Source: CBIFVZ01 sp966185765 (lineage in GTDB: Bacteria; Pseudomonadota; Gammaproteobacteria; Enterobacterales; Enterobacteriaceae). Taken from it: a stretch of 36,968 nucleotides of DNA. The position numbers and the translations under genes are program-made. Every line of letters starts with the position of its first letter. Within the stretch, counting starts at the first letter, position 1. The DNA is taken from the NCBI GenBank assembly GCA_966185765.1, contig CBIFVZ010000035.1, forward strand, positions 1 to 36,968, in the 5' to 3' direction. The notes under the pieces are model-generated. The model was not told where the DNA came from. It ran no database searches and worked only from the letters and a program-made list of their open reading frames with translations. Positions 15,817-24,257 of the stretch are shown here, one piece after another.

Positions 15817-17019
15817 TTAGCTAAAAATCGGCAGCAGCAACCACATCTTAATTACCAGCGCATTGGTGATGTCCAGGAAGAATGCACCCACCATTGGCAC
15901 CACTAAAAACGCCATGTGCGATGGTCCAAACCTGTCGGTAATGGCCTGCATATTGGCAATGGCGGTGGGGGTCGCACCCAGTCCAAAACCACAGTGGCCT
16001 GCGGCCAGCACCGCCGCATCGTAATTTTTCCCCATCACGCGCCAGGTAACAAAAATCGCGTACAGCGCCATAAACACCGCCTGGACGACCAGAATCGCCA
16101 GCATCGGCAGTGCCAGTGATGCCAGCTCCCACAAACGCAGGCTCATCAGCGCCATCGCCAGAAACAGTGACAAACACACATTCCCCAGCACCGAGACAGC
16201 ACGCTCAAACACGCGATAAAAACCGGTAAATGCCAGCATATTACTGAGAATGACGCCAATAAACAGTACGCAGACAAAGGTAGGGAGTTCAAGTGCCGTA
16301 CCCTGTAACAACTGCGCCACGACCCGCCCGACAGTCAGACAAATGGCGATGAGTGCGATGGTTTCTACCATCACCAGTGATGTAATGTTGCGCTCAACGT
16401 TCGGCTTTTCAAACGCGCTCGGTGCCAGGCTGTCTTCCGGCGCTCCCTGTGGGCCAGCAGAGTGCTTGACCAGGTAACGAGCGACCGGCCCGCCAATTAA
16501 CCCGCCAAGCACCAGCCCGAAGGTCGCACAGGCCATTGCCACTTCTGTGGCACTCTCAAATCCGTAGCGTTCACTGAACACCTTACCCCAGGCCGCACCG
16601 GTTCCGTGGCCGCCAGAAAGGGTAATTGAGCCTGCCAGCAGCCCCATCAACGGGTCCATGCCCAACAGAGATGCCATGCCAATACCAATCGCGTTCTGTA
16701 ATACCAGAAACCCAACAACGACAATCAGAAAAATACCCAACACCTTGCCGCCTGCACGCAGGCTTGCCAGGTTTGCGTTAAGCCCAATGGTGGCAAAAAA
16801 GGCCAGCATCAGTGGATCACGCAGGGACATATCAAATTCGACAGACCACCCAATACTGCGGTTGAGTACCAACAGCGCGAGCGCCACCAGCAAGCCACCC
16901 GCGACCGGTTCAGGAATTGTGTATTTTTTTAGTACCGGAATACCCTGGACCATTTTGCGGCCCAAAAGCAGCACCAGCGTCGCGGCAACCAGAGTCGAGA
17001 GCGTGTCGAGATGAAACAT
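15817..17019 (-). CDS. gltS: Sodium/glutamate symporter GltS
   Basis: A 400-residue inner-membrane protein that takes up L-glutamate with sodium (ESS family). The chain is almost entirely hydrophobic, with two homologous halves related by inverted repeat. Each half has a glycine-rich re-entrant loop: TLSGGHGTGAAWG (about residues 134-146) and GHCGFGLGATPTAIA (about 335-349). It is one residue shorter than the E. coli protein. AAGGAG precedes ATG 17019. The gene diverges from xanP across a 230-base control region with repeated TATCAAAA motifs. Confidence 0.97.
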   Translation of the reverse strand: MFHLDTLSTLVAATLVLLLGRKMVQGIPVLKKYTIPEPVAGGLLVALALLVLNRSIGWSVEFDMSLRDPLMLAFFATIGLNANLASLRAGGKVLGIFLIVVVGFLVLQNAIGIGMASLLGMDPLMGLLAGSITLSGGHGTGAAWGKVFSERYGFESATEVAMACATFGLVLGGLIGGPVARYLVKHSAGPQGAPEDSLAPSAFEKPNVERNITSLVMVETIALIAICLTVGRVVAQLLQGTALELPTFVCVLFIGVILSNMLAFTGFYRVFERAVSVLGNVCLSLFLAMALMSLRLWELASLALPMLAILVVQAVFMALYAIFVTWRVMGKNYDAAVLAAGHCGFGLGATPTAIANMQAITDRFGPSHMAFLVVPMVGAFFLDITNALVIKMWLLLPIFS

Positions 17020-17092
17020 GATTAAAAACTCCTTATGTGCGCAATTTTCATCCTGCGCCTGATATATCCAGCCTTATATTTTTATTCCGCAG

Positions 17093-17148
17093 TATCAAAA
17101 CCTGAAACGATATCAAAAACCAGAAAAAAATCGCGAAAATTTTTGATA
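17093..17148. promoter_or_regulatory. Three TATCAAAA motifs in the gltS/xanP control region
   Basis: TATCAAAA occurs at 17093-17100 and 17111-17118 in the same direction (18 bases apart, each followed by a CC/GAAA-like stretch), and inverted as TTTTGATA at 17141-17148. The second and third copies form a 10-bp dyad (ATATCAAAAA / TTTTTGATAT). They lie between the divergent gltS and xanP starts, so a shared regulator-binding site is likely; the regulator is unknown. Confidence 0.45.
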
Positions 17149-17249
17149 TAGCTTACCAATACGTCGAAAACCAACGAATGCAAACGTTTGCTTTCACGCT
17201 ATACACTCCGATAAAATCACCGTTTTTCCACCACGGGACGCTTCATAAG

Positions 17250-18641
17250 ATGTCTGTTAACACCGCAGGCTCGCAGGACGCGCAGCCAACCACGCCCCCC
17301 GCTTCCAGCGAACTCATTTTCCGCCTTGAGGATCGCCCTCCGTTGCCACAAACCTTTTTCGCCGCACTTCAGCACCTGCTGGCGATGTTTGTTGCCGTTA
17401 TCACACCGGCACTACTGATTTGCCAGGCGCTAGGTCTGCCTGCGGAAGATACGCAGCACATTATCAGTATGTCGCTTTTTGCCTCGGGCGTGGCATCGGT
17501 TATCCAGATTAAAGCATGGGGGCCGGTTGGCTCCGGGTTACTGTCGATTCAGGGCACCAGCTTCAACTTCGTATCGCCACTGATTATGGGCGGCCTGGCG
17601 CTGAAAAACGGCGGTGCTGATCTACCCACCATGATGGCTGCGCTGTTTGGCACCCTGATGCTGGCAAGCTGTACGGAAATGATTGTCTCGCGTGTCCTGC
17701 ACCTGGCACGGCGTATTATCACGCCACTGGTGTCGGGCGTGGTGGTGATGATTATCGGGCTATCACTGATTCAGGTTGGGCTGACCTCCATTGGTGGTGG
17801 CTATGCGGCCATGAGCGACAATACCTTCGGTTCACCTAAAAATCTGCTACTGGCAGGGGCCGTGCTGGCAACCATTATTCTGCTCAACCGTCAGCGTAAT
17901 CCCTATCTGCGCATCGCCTCGCTGGTGATTGCTATGGCCGTGGGTTATCTGCTCGCCTGGTGGCTGAACATGCTGCCGCCGGACACCACACCCAGTAATG
18001 CATCTCTGATTATGGTACCGACACCGCTTTATTATGGCCTGGGTATCGACTGGAACCTGCTGTTGCCGCTGATGCTGGTGTTTATGATTACTTCGCTGGA
18101 AACCATTGGCGACATCACTGCCACCTCTGACGTTTCCGAACAGCCGGTATCCGGCCCGCTGTACATGAAGCGCCTGAAAGGCGGCGTGTTGGCAAATGGC
18201 CTGAACTCCTTTGTTTCTGCGGTCTTTAACACCTTCCCGAACTCCTGCTTTGGACAGAACAACGGCGTCATTCAGCTGACAGGCGTTGCCAGCCGCTACG
18301 TGGGTTTTTTCGTCGCGCTGATGCTGATTGTGCTGGGCCTGTTCCCGGCGGTCAGTGGATTTGTACAGCATATTCCTGAGCCGGTGCTGGGCGGTGCGAC
18401 TATCGTAATGTTTGGCACCATTGCTGCTTCGGGCGTGCGCATCGTGTCGCGCGAGCCGATTAACCGCCGCTCCATTATGATTATCGCGCTGTCGCTGGCC
18501 GCCGGACTGGGTATTTCCCAGCAGCCGCTTATTCTGCAGTTTGCGCCGGACTGGATTAAGAACCTGCTTTCCTCTGGTATTGCTGCGGGCGGCATTACCG
18601 CTATCGTGCTGAATCTGGTCTTCCCGCCGGAAAAAAGCTAA
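17250..18641 (+). CDS. xanP: Xanthine permease XanP
   Basis: A 463-residue inner-membrane proton symporter of the NCS2/NAT family (nucleobase-ascorbate transporters), specific for xanthine in E. coli. The start at 17250 (SVNTAGSQDAQ) gives exactly the E. coli length; an in-frame ATG at 17178 would add 24 residues that match nothing. Landmarks are PLPQTFFAALQHLLAMFVAVI at the N-terminus, the core segment SIQGTSFNFVSPLIMGG, ITSLETIGDITATS, and the NAT signature around NSCFGQNNGVIQLTGVASR. About 14 membrane segments are expected. It is followed by a hairpin and then yicH. Confidence 0.97.
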   Translation: MSVNTAGSQDAQPTTPPASSELIFRLEDRPPLPQTFFAALQHLLAMFVAVITPALLICQALGLPAEDTQHIISMSLFASGVASVIQIKAWGPVGSGLLSIQGTSFNFVSPLIMGGLALKNGGADLPTMMAALFGTLMLASCTEMIVSRVLHLARRIITPLVSGVVVMIIGLSLIQVGLTSIGGGYAAMSDNTFGSPKNLLLAGAVLATIILLNRQRNPYLRIASLVIAMAVGYLLAWWLNMLPPDTTPSNASLIMVPTPLYYGLGIDWNLLLPLMLVFMITSLETIGDITATSDVSEQPVSGPLYMKRLKGGVLANGLNSFVSAVFNTFPNSCFGQNNGVIQLTGVASRYVGFFVALMLIVLGLFPAVSGFVQHIPEPVLGGATIVMFGTIAASGVRIVSREPINRRSIMIIALSLAAGLGISQQPLILQFAPDWIKNLLSSGIAAGGITAIVLNLVFPPEKS

Positions 18642-18648
18642 CTCTCTT

Positions 18649-18672
18649 GTGCGGTAAGTACCCTTACCGCAC
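18649..18672 (+). terminator. Hairpin after xanP
   Basis: GTGCGGTAAG (18649-18658) and CTTACCGCAC (18663-18672) form a perfect 10-bp stem with a 4-base loop, 7 bases after the xanP stop. No T-run follows, so it may end or attenuate the xanP transcript only partly before yicH. Confidence 0.5.
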
Positions 18673-18760
18673 GGCTTTGAATGCCTCTTCCCTTGAGCTA
18701 CGGCGCTAAATCGGGCATAAAAGCCTCTGTGATGTATCAGCGTGCTAATGGAAGAGGCTT

Positions 18761-20725
18761 ATGCGATTTATAAAGAAGTGTATTGTGACGGTGCTCGTCG
18801 CTATCCTGGTTGTGCTCATTGCACTGTATTTTTTGCTGCAGACGCGCTGGGGCGCAGGCTTCACCAGCAACCTCATCACTGAAAACAGCCGCTGGCATCT
18901 CACCTTCGACAAACTGGAACACCGCTGGGCAGCACCTTCCCACCTGGTTTTTCAGAACCTCAGCATTGGCGACAAAGATCAACCGGCCATGCTCAGCGCA
19001 ACACGTGTTGACGTTGGCCTTAGCAGCCGTCAGCTCACCGCACCTCGCTATGTCGACAGCCTTCTGCTCGAAGACGGCACACTCAATCTTAACGCCGCTG
19101 CGCCTTTGCTCCGTGCCGACACGCTACGCCTGAAAAACATGACGATTAACCAACCAGAACTCAACGCACGTCAGGTGAGCGGTGGCGTCAGCCCGTGGCT
19201 GCCTGAGGCAGGATATGTACTGGGGCGCACAGCACAGATTCAGTTTAGCGCGGGTGAACTGACACGCGATGGCGTAACCGTACGCAATGCCCTGTTGCAG
19301 GGCAGTATCAATAATGGCGAAGTCGACCTTGCAACCCTTGGCGCCGATCTGGCACGTGGCACGCTGACGGCCCGCGCTCGCCGCGACAGCCAGGGCCACT
19401 GGTGGATTCAAAACCTGCGTCTTAATGAAGTACGCCTGCAAAGCGATAAACCACTTACCGACTTCCTGGCACCTGTGGCAACGCTGCCTGCGCTGACGAT
19501 AGAACGTCTGGATATTGTGGACGCGCGTCTGGAAGGTCCGGGATGGGCATTTAACGACCTCGACCTTAGCCTGCGCAACCTGGCGCTGGAAAAAGGCGCA
19601 TGGCACAGTAATGACGGCACGCTGTCACTCAATGCCAGCGAAATTATCTGGGGCAACGTACAGCTTAACGACCCGATTCTCGATGCCGACCTTAAGGCGC
19701 AGAGCATTGCACTGCGTAAACTCAGCACGCGCTGGGAAAGAGGCATGGTACGCGCCTCCGGTGAGTGGCAACGCGACACACATACACTCACGCTTAACGA
19801 TCTGGCGCTGGTCGGGCTGGAATATACGCTGCCGCAGGACTGGAAAGCACTATGGCTGGCACCGACACCAGCCTGGATAAGCAATGTGATGGTACAAAAT
19901 ATGACCGCCAGCCGTAACCTGTTGATTGATATCGACCCGGCTTTCCCGTTCCAGTTGACGTCACTGGATGCAAGCGGTCAGCAGCTACAGCTGGCGCGAG
20001 ACGGCCAGTGGGGACTCTGGAGCGGTAATCTTAATCTCGCCGCCGCTGCAGCCACGTTTAACCGTACCGACGTGCGCCGCCCGTCCCTCAGACTGGATGC
20101 CTCATCTGATAATATCCGTATTAATGATATGAGTATGTTTGCGGGTGAAGGCATGTTCGAAGCAACCGGAGAAATAAGCCAAGAGCCGCAGCGCGCGTTT
20201 ACGCTGGCTATTACCGGGCGTAATGTGCCGCTCGATACGCTTAATAACTGGGGCTGGCCACCGCTTACGCTTCAGGGTAACGGTGGTATGCAACTGACCC
20301 TGAAAGGTAACCTGACGGCGAACCAGCCGCTTAAGCCAACGGTAAGTGGGCAGTTGCACGCAACAGACAGCCAGGGCCATGCGCTCAATCAGACGATGGT
20401 GGACGGTAGCGTAAATGGCGCTGAGGCAACTGACCCGCAAGGCAATGCTGCAACGACACCGCAGCCACCCGTGCAGGAAGGCCATACCCCTGACAATAGC
20501 GCAACGACCCAACAGCCACTGGTTCAGGAAAGCCATGCCGCTGACAATAGCGCGGCACAGCTGCCGCCAGAACAGGAAGATAAAGCTGATGACAGCAGTG
20601 CGGCGGGGCCACAACCGCCGGTTCAGGAAGATAACGCAGCGCCAGCGCAACAAGCGCCTGAAGACAGGGACAACACAAAACCACCGTCGCCGGAGCAATC
20701 GTCCGGCGCACCTGAGCTTATCTGA
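18761..20725 (+). CDS. yicH: AsmA-family protein YicH with repeat-containing C-terminal tail
   Basis: A 654-residue AsmA-family protein. One N-terminal membrane anchor (about 4-27) is followed by a large periplasmic beta-strand-rich region. AsmA-type proteins form bridge-like structures linked to phospholipid movement and outer-membrane homeostasis; the specific role of YicH is unsettled. Up to about residue 550 it follows E. coli YicH (569 residues). Then comes a Pro/Gln/Glu/Ala-rich tail of about 95 residues containing roughly four 16-17-residue degenerate repeats starting near residue 568: QPPVQEGHTPDNSATTQ, QPLVQESHAADNSAAQL, PPEQEDKADDSSAAGP and QPPVQEDNAAP. The tail is likely disordered. 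The gene abuts convergent fabY with no intervening base. Confidence 0.93.
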   Translation: MRFIKKCIVTVLVAILVVLIALYFLLQTRWGAGFTSNLITENSRWHLTFDKLEHRWAAPSHLVFQNLSIGDKDQPAMLSATRVDVGLSSRQLTAPRYVDSLLLEDGTLNLNAAAPLLRADTLRLKNMTINQPELNARQVSGGVSPWLPEAGYVLGRTAQIQFSAGELTRDGVTVRNALLQGSINNGEVDLATLGADLARGTLTARARRDSQGHWWIQNLRLNEVRLQSDKPLTDFLAPVATLPALTIERLDIVDARLEGPGWAFNDLDLSLRNLALEKGAWHSNDGTLSLNASEIIWGNVQLNDPILDADLKAQSIALRKLSTRWERGMVRASGEWQRDTHTLTLNDLALVGLEYTLPQDWKALWLAPTPAWISNVMVQNMTASRNLLIDIDPAFPFQLTSLDASGQQLQLARDGQWGLWSGNLNLAAAAATFNRTDVRRPSLRLDASSDNIRINDMSMFAGEGMFEATGEISQEPQRAFTLAITGRNVPLDTLNNWGWPPLTLQGNGGMQLTLKGNLTANQPLKPTVSGQLHATDSQGHALNQTMVDGSVNGAEATDPQGNAATTPQPPVQEGHTPDNSATTQQPLVQESHAADNSAAQLPPEQEDKADDSSAAGPQPPVQEDNAAPAQQAPEDRDNTKPPSPEQSSGAPELI

Positions 20726-21667
20726 TTACTCCTCTTCGTTGCCGCCCTCCTCCAGCGGTCCAAAGGGGCGGGCAGGCAACACGATATAAATCCCTTCAAA
20801 CACCGCCCCCACTTCATCGTCTCCGTACAATTCTACTTCCAGCTGCACTCGCGCCTTGCGCCCGCGCGCCAGCCGGTCCAGATCGCCACTGAGTGACCCG
20901 AGGTCAGCCACTGCACCGGGACGCCCGCTGATAGGTTTGCTGTAGCGAATATGCGCATCGGCAAGAATGATGGTACCGCCCAGGTGGCGCTCACGCAGCA
21001 TCAGCCAGATAAGCCCCCAGCCGGTTAACGTTGCAATAGAAAACAGACTACCGGCAAACAGTGTGTTGTTTGGATTCTGATTGCCGCTTTCCGGCATGGT
21101 GGTGATAAATTTCTGCCCGGTATACTGCAGAATACGCACGCCCATCTTTTCACTGAGCGGAATATGCTGATACCAGGCCTGCTGCAGCTGCCCGCACCAG
21201 TCGCCGCGGTGCAGAATGTCATCCAGCGTCTGTATCGGCTTTACCATCAGAAAATGGCGCACCGGCGTGGTTTGCGGCGTGGTGATCTCGCCCTGGTCGA
21301 TAAAACCAAGCTTGCTGAAAAACGCCACTGCGTCTTCACGTGCGCTGCAGGTTACACGCTTAACGCCTTCCTGACGCGCCACTGACTCCAGCGTCATCGC
21401 CACCAGCGTGCCCAACCCTTTGTGCTGTACTGACGCACCGACTGCCAGAAAACGCACCGAGGCCTCGTTCTCAGCATTGATATACAGCCTGCCAACGGCA
21501 ACAATGTTGCCCTCTTCGTCCACCACCATCTGATGGTGCGCCATCGCATCCCAGGCATCGCGCTCCGAACCTTTGGGCTGATGCAGCGGCTTACGCAACA
21601 TCTCCCAACGGAACTGGTAATAGCGCTCTAGCTCTTCTTGCGTTTGCGGTACACGTAGGTGATACAT
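20726..21667 (-). CDS. fabY: Probable acyltransferase FabY (YiiD): GNAT plus thioesterase-like domains
   Basis: A 313-residue two-domain protein. Residues about 1-145 are a GNAT acetyltransferase: VAVGRLYINAENEASVRFL, the acetyl-CoA loop VQHKGLGTLVAMTLE, and REDAVAFFSKLGF. Residues about 160-310 are the YiiD C-terminal thioesterase (hot-dog) fold, including NTLFAGSLFSIATLTGWGL. E. coli YiiD has been named FabY and linked to initiation of fatty-acid synthesis; I take that from family knowledge. The start at 21667 (YHLRVPQTQEE) is preceded by GGGAGAG; an in-frame ATG 13 codons upstream overlaps dtd. The stop is directly adjacent to that of yicH. It is the last gene of the yihX-MFS-dtd-fabY cluster. 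Confidence 0.93.
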   Translation of the reverse strand: MYHLRVPQTQEELERYYQFRWEMLRKPLHQPKGSERDAWDAMAHHQMVVDEEGNIVAVGRLYINAENEASVRFLAVGASVQHKGLGTLVAMTLESVARQEGVKRVTCSAREDAVAFFSKLGFIDQGEITTPQTTPVRHFLMVKPIQTLDDILHRGDWCGQLQQAWYQHIPLSEKMGVRILQYTGQKFITTMPESGNQNPNNTLFAGSLFSIATLTGWGLIWLMLRERHLGGTIILADAHIRYSKPISGRPGAVADLGSLSGDLDRLARGRKARVQLEVELYGDDEVGAVFEGIYIVLPARPFGPLEEGGNEEE

Positions 21668-21707
21668 CGTCGTACTCTCTCCCGTTACCCGCGCCGCGTG
21701 CGGCACA

Positions 21708-22145
21708 TCAGACCTGAAGCCAGAAGGTCACCGGGCCATCGTTGACCAGAGAAACCTGCATATCGGCGGCAAAGCGACCGGTCGCGGTTTCGATATCCTG
21801 CGCACGACAGCGTTCAACAAAATAATCGTACAGCGCTTCTGCGCGTGACGGCTCTGCACCACCCGAAAAGCTCGGACGCATACCGCGCCCGGTATCGGCC
21901 GCCAGCGTAAACTGTGATACCACCAGCACACTGCCGCCTGCCTGCTGCACGTTCAGGTTCATTTTTCCGTCTGCGTCGCTGAAGATGCGATACCCCAGCA
22001 CGCGTTCACACAGGCGGTTTGCTTTTTGTTCATCGTCGTCTTTTTCGACACCTAATAACACTAAAAGTCCGGGGCCAATCTCCCCCGTTAGCGCATTTTC
22101 CACGCTGACGCTTGCGCGTGTGACGCGCTGAATTAATGCAATCAT
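21708..22145 (-). CDS. dtd: D-aminoacyl-tRNA deacylase
   Basis: A 145-residue homodimeric proofreading enzyme that removes D-amino acids (and glycine mischarged on tRNA-Ala) from tRNA, acting through the tRNA 2'-OH. The two signature motifs are present: VVSQFTLAADT (SQxxL motif) and LVNDGPVTFWLQV at the C-terminus (NxGPVT motif, bearing the cross-subunit Gly-cisPro). The start IALIQRVTRASV and the length equal the E. coli protein. It lies upstream of fabY with a 40-base gap, as in the E. coli dtd-yiiD pair. Confidence 0.98.
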   Translation of the reverse strand: MIALIQRVTRASVSVENALTGEIGPGLLVLLGVEKDDDEQKANRLCERVLGYRIFSDADGKMNLNVQQAGGSVLVVSQFTLAADTGRGMRPSFSGGAEPSRAEALYDYFVERCRAQDIETATGRFAADMQVSLVNDGPVTFWLQV

Positions 22146-22286
22146 GTCGCTTTCGTAACCCTGATTTTTTACTCACTGACTGTCTGCGAGAGTGACAGCT
22201 ATCTGTTTGTCAGGCAAGCATTCGCGCAGCGTTTTTACTCACCCTGCGCAGCCTTAACACAGGTACAGACGCTGTCGCGAAGTGAC

Positions 22287-23477
22287 TTAACCATGCATTT
22301 GTGGCGGAGCTTTACGCACATAGACAAGCGTCATGAAGCAAAAGAGCGCCCCCGTCAGGAAAGTATATTCCGACCCCCAGACTTCCCAGATAACACCCGC
22401 CCCCAGGCTTGCAATCAGCAGCCCAATGCCGCTGACCATGCTGAATATGCCAAAGGCCGTACCGCGCAGATCCGCCGGCGCCGTTTTGGCTATCATGGCG
22501 GCCATTAACCCCTGGGTCATACCCATATGCACGCCCCACAGCGCCACACCGCATAAAATACCGACCCAGTGGCTACTCAGCGCCAGCACCACGTCTGCCG
22601 CAATCAGCACCACCAGTCCCAGTTGCAGCAACGTGGTATGGCTCATGGCATCAGAAAGTTTGCCAAAAGGATAGGCCGACGCAAAATACAGTAGATTCAT
22701 GGCGACCATCACAAGCGGGATGAGCGCCAGCGGAATACCTACCTGCTGGGCGCGCAGCACCAGAAACGCCTCGCTAAAGCGCGCAAGCGTAAAGACTGCG
22801 CCAAGCCCCACCACCCACCAGCAGTTTTTACCCAGCCTGCGCAGGTTTTCTTTTTTAATGGGATTGCTACGTCGATGCGCTACTGGCGTCGCAGGCTCTT
22901 TCAGGCCAAAAAACAGCAACGCTACGGCCAGTACACCAGGAATAACCGCTATCCAGAAGATGGCGCGAAAATCATCGTTCCACAGCAACATCAGCACCAT
23001 CGCCAACAGTGGGCCGAGGAACGCACCGATGGTGTCCATCGACTGGCGCAATCCGAAGGCCGCACCACGCAGTTGCGGCGGCGTGACGTCGGCGACCAGC
23101 GCATCGCGCGGTGCACCGCGTATCCCCTTACCCACGCGGTCTATCATGCGCGCACCTAAAACCATGCCGGATGAAGACGCGATAGCAAAAAGCGGCTTAC
23201 TTGCCGCTCCCAGGCCATAGCCCAGCAGCGCCAGCCCCTTACGTTTACCCAGATAATCGCTAATCGCCCCTGAAAAGACTTTGATGATCAGCGCCGTGGC
23301 CTCGGCCAGCCCTTCAATCAGACCAATCAGGATGACGCTAGCCCCCAGCGTGGTAGCCATAAAGAGCGGCAACAGGCTGTGAATAATTTCTGATGATATA
23401 TCCATCAGCATACTCACACCGCCCACCACCCAGACGCCTTTAGGGATACGGTTTAGCGTAGAAAAACGGGCAAACAT
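22287..23477 (-). CDS. MFS transporter, substrate unknown
   Basis: A 396-residue major facilitator with about 12 membrane segments. It starts FARFSTLNRIPKGVWVV and carries the cytosolic loop 2-3 motif region DYLGKRKGLALLGYGLG and RMIDRVGKGIRGAPRDAL, a pattern I know from a broad family of uncharacterised MFS proteins often annotated as drug or multidrug efflux. The start at 23477 is chosen because AAGGAG is spaced 8 bases from it; a GTG at 23486 overlaps that ribosome-binding site. It stands between yihX and dtd on the same strand, exactly where E. coli has yihY (BrkB-like), which is absent here. No regulator is beside it. Substrate and direction of transport cannot be told. Confidence 0.85.
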   Translation of the reverse strand: MFARFSTLNRIPKGVWVVGGVSMLMDISSEIIHSLLPLFMATTLGASVILIGLIEGLAEATALIIKVFSGAISDYLGKRKGLALLGYGLGAASKPLFAIASSSGMVLGARMIDRVGKGIRGAPRDALVADVTPPQLRGAAFGLRQSMDTIGAFLGPLLAMVLMLLWNDDFRAIFWIAVIPGVLAVALLFFGLKEPATPVAHRRSNPIKKENLRRLGKNCWWVVGLGAVFTLARFSEAFLVLRAQQVGIPLALIPLVMVAMNLLYFASAYPFGKLSDAMSHTTLLQLGLVVLIAADVVLALSSHWVGILCGVALWGVHMGMTQGLMAAMIAKTAPADLRGTAFGIFSMVSGIGLLIASLGAGVIWEVWGSEYTFLTGALFCFMTLVYVRKAPPQMHG

Positions 23478-23548
23478 AGAGACCACTCCTTAACGCCGCC
23501 AGCGCAAGGCGCACTGGCGAAATGAAGACGGGCATTGCCCGAACACAT

Positions 23549-23570
23549 AAAAACCCACCGAAGTGGGTTT
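23549..23570 (-). terminator. Intrinsic terminator after yihX
   Basis: On the minus strand GAAACCCAC, loop TTCG, GTGGGTTTTT forms an 8-bp stem (23551-23558 with 23563-23570) closed by a UUCG tetraloop and followed by a T-run. It lies 20 bases after the yihX stop, so the MFS gene probably has its own promoter or depends on readthrough. Confidence 0.85.
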
Positions 23571-23590
23571 CAAAGATTACTCGCAGCCGA

Positions 23591-24187
23591 TTATGACCGT
23601 GTGGCGAAATACTCAGGAATAGTATTTCTGTCAGTCACCTGCACGCTGGTGATACCACATGCCTCAGCGGCCTGAATGTTGTCGGCATTATCGTCAAAGA
23701 AAAGGGCATCCGCCGGGCTGAATCCTTCTTCTTCAAGCACTTTATGAAAGATGCGCGCCTCTGGCTTACGCATGCCCATCTCCTGCGACAGCCAGACGCG
23801 ATCGGCGGCAGCGTGGATTTCCGGGTATTCGCTCGGCCAGAGCGTAGTATGCAGACGGTTAGTGTTAGACAGCACCACCACTCGGTGCCCCTGTGCGCGC
23901 AGCTTGTGCATGATTTCAATGACTTCCGGGCGCAGCCCAACAAATATCGCCTGCCAGCCTGCCGCAAACTGCTCATAGCTCAAAGGCAGGGCCAGCTCAT
24001 GACAAATGGCGGCAGCAAAATCTTCGTCACTGATTTCCCCGCGCTCATGGCGCTCAAAGGACTCTCCCATCACAAAGTTTTGCTGCAGGCTTGCCAGCGG
24101 AACGCGCGTATAGTCGCTCCACACCCCCAGCACGCGACCAAAATCGATATCGACAATGACGTTCCCCAAATCAAAGATATAAAGCAT
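23591..24187 (-). CDS. yihX: HAD phosphatase YihX (alpha-D-glucose-1-phosphate phosphatase)
   Basis: A 198-residue cytosolic HAD-superfamily phosphatase; E. coli YihX hydrolyses alpha-D-glucose 1-phosphate, linked to glycogen turnover. Motif I is at the very N-terminus (LYIFDLGNVIVDIDF, nucleophile Asp5 or Asp6 depending on Met counting), motif II is VVLSNTN, the Lys is in GMRKPEARIF, and motif III/IV is FFDDNADNI. The start at 24187 is supported by GAGAGGAG just upstream; an earlier ATG 9 codons before would place the HAD motif away from the N-terminus. Length is one residue short of the E. coli protein. A strong terminator follows. Confidence 0.96.
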   Translation of the reverse strand: MLYIFDLGNVIVDIDFGRVLGVWSDYTRVPLASLQQNFVMGESFERHERGEISDEDFAAAICHELALPLSYEQFAAGWQAIFVGLRPEVIEIMHKLRAQGHRVVVLSNTNRLHTTLWPSEYPEIHAAADRVWLSQEMGMRKPEARIFHKVLEEEGFSPADALFFDDNADNIQAAEACGITSVQVTDRNTIPEYFATRS

Positions 24188-24257
24188 CCTTCTCTCCTCT
24201 CGCGCCACGAACAAGCCACTGTAGCGGGTAAAAACATCTTTGACTATGAAGAAAAAA

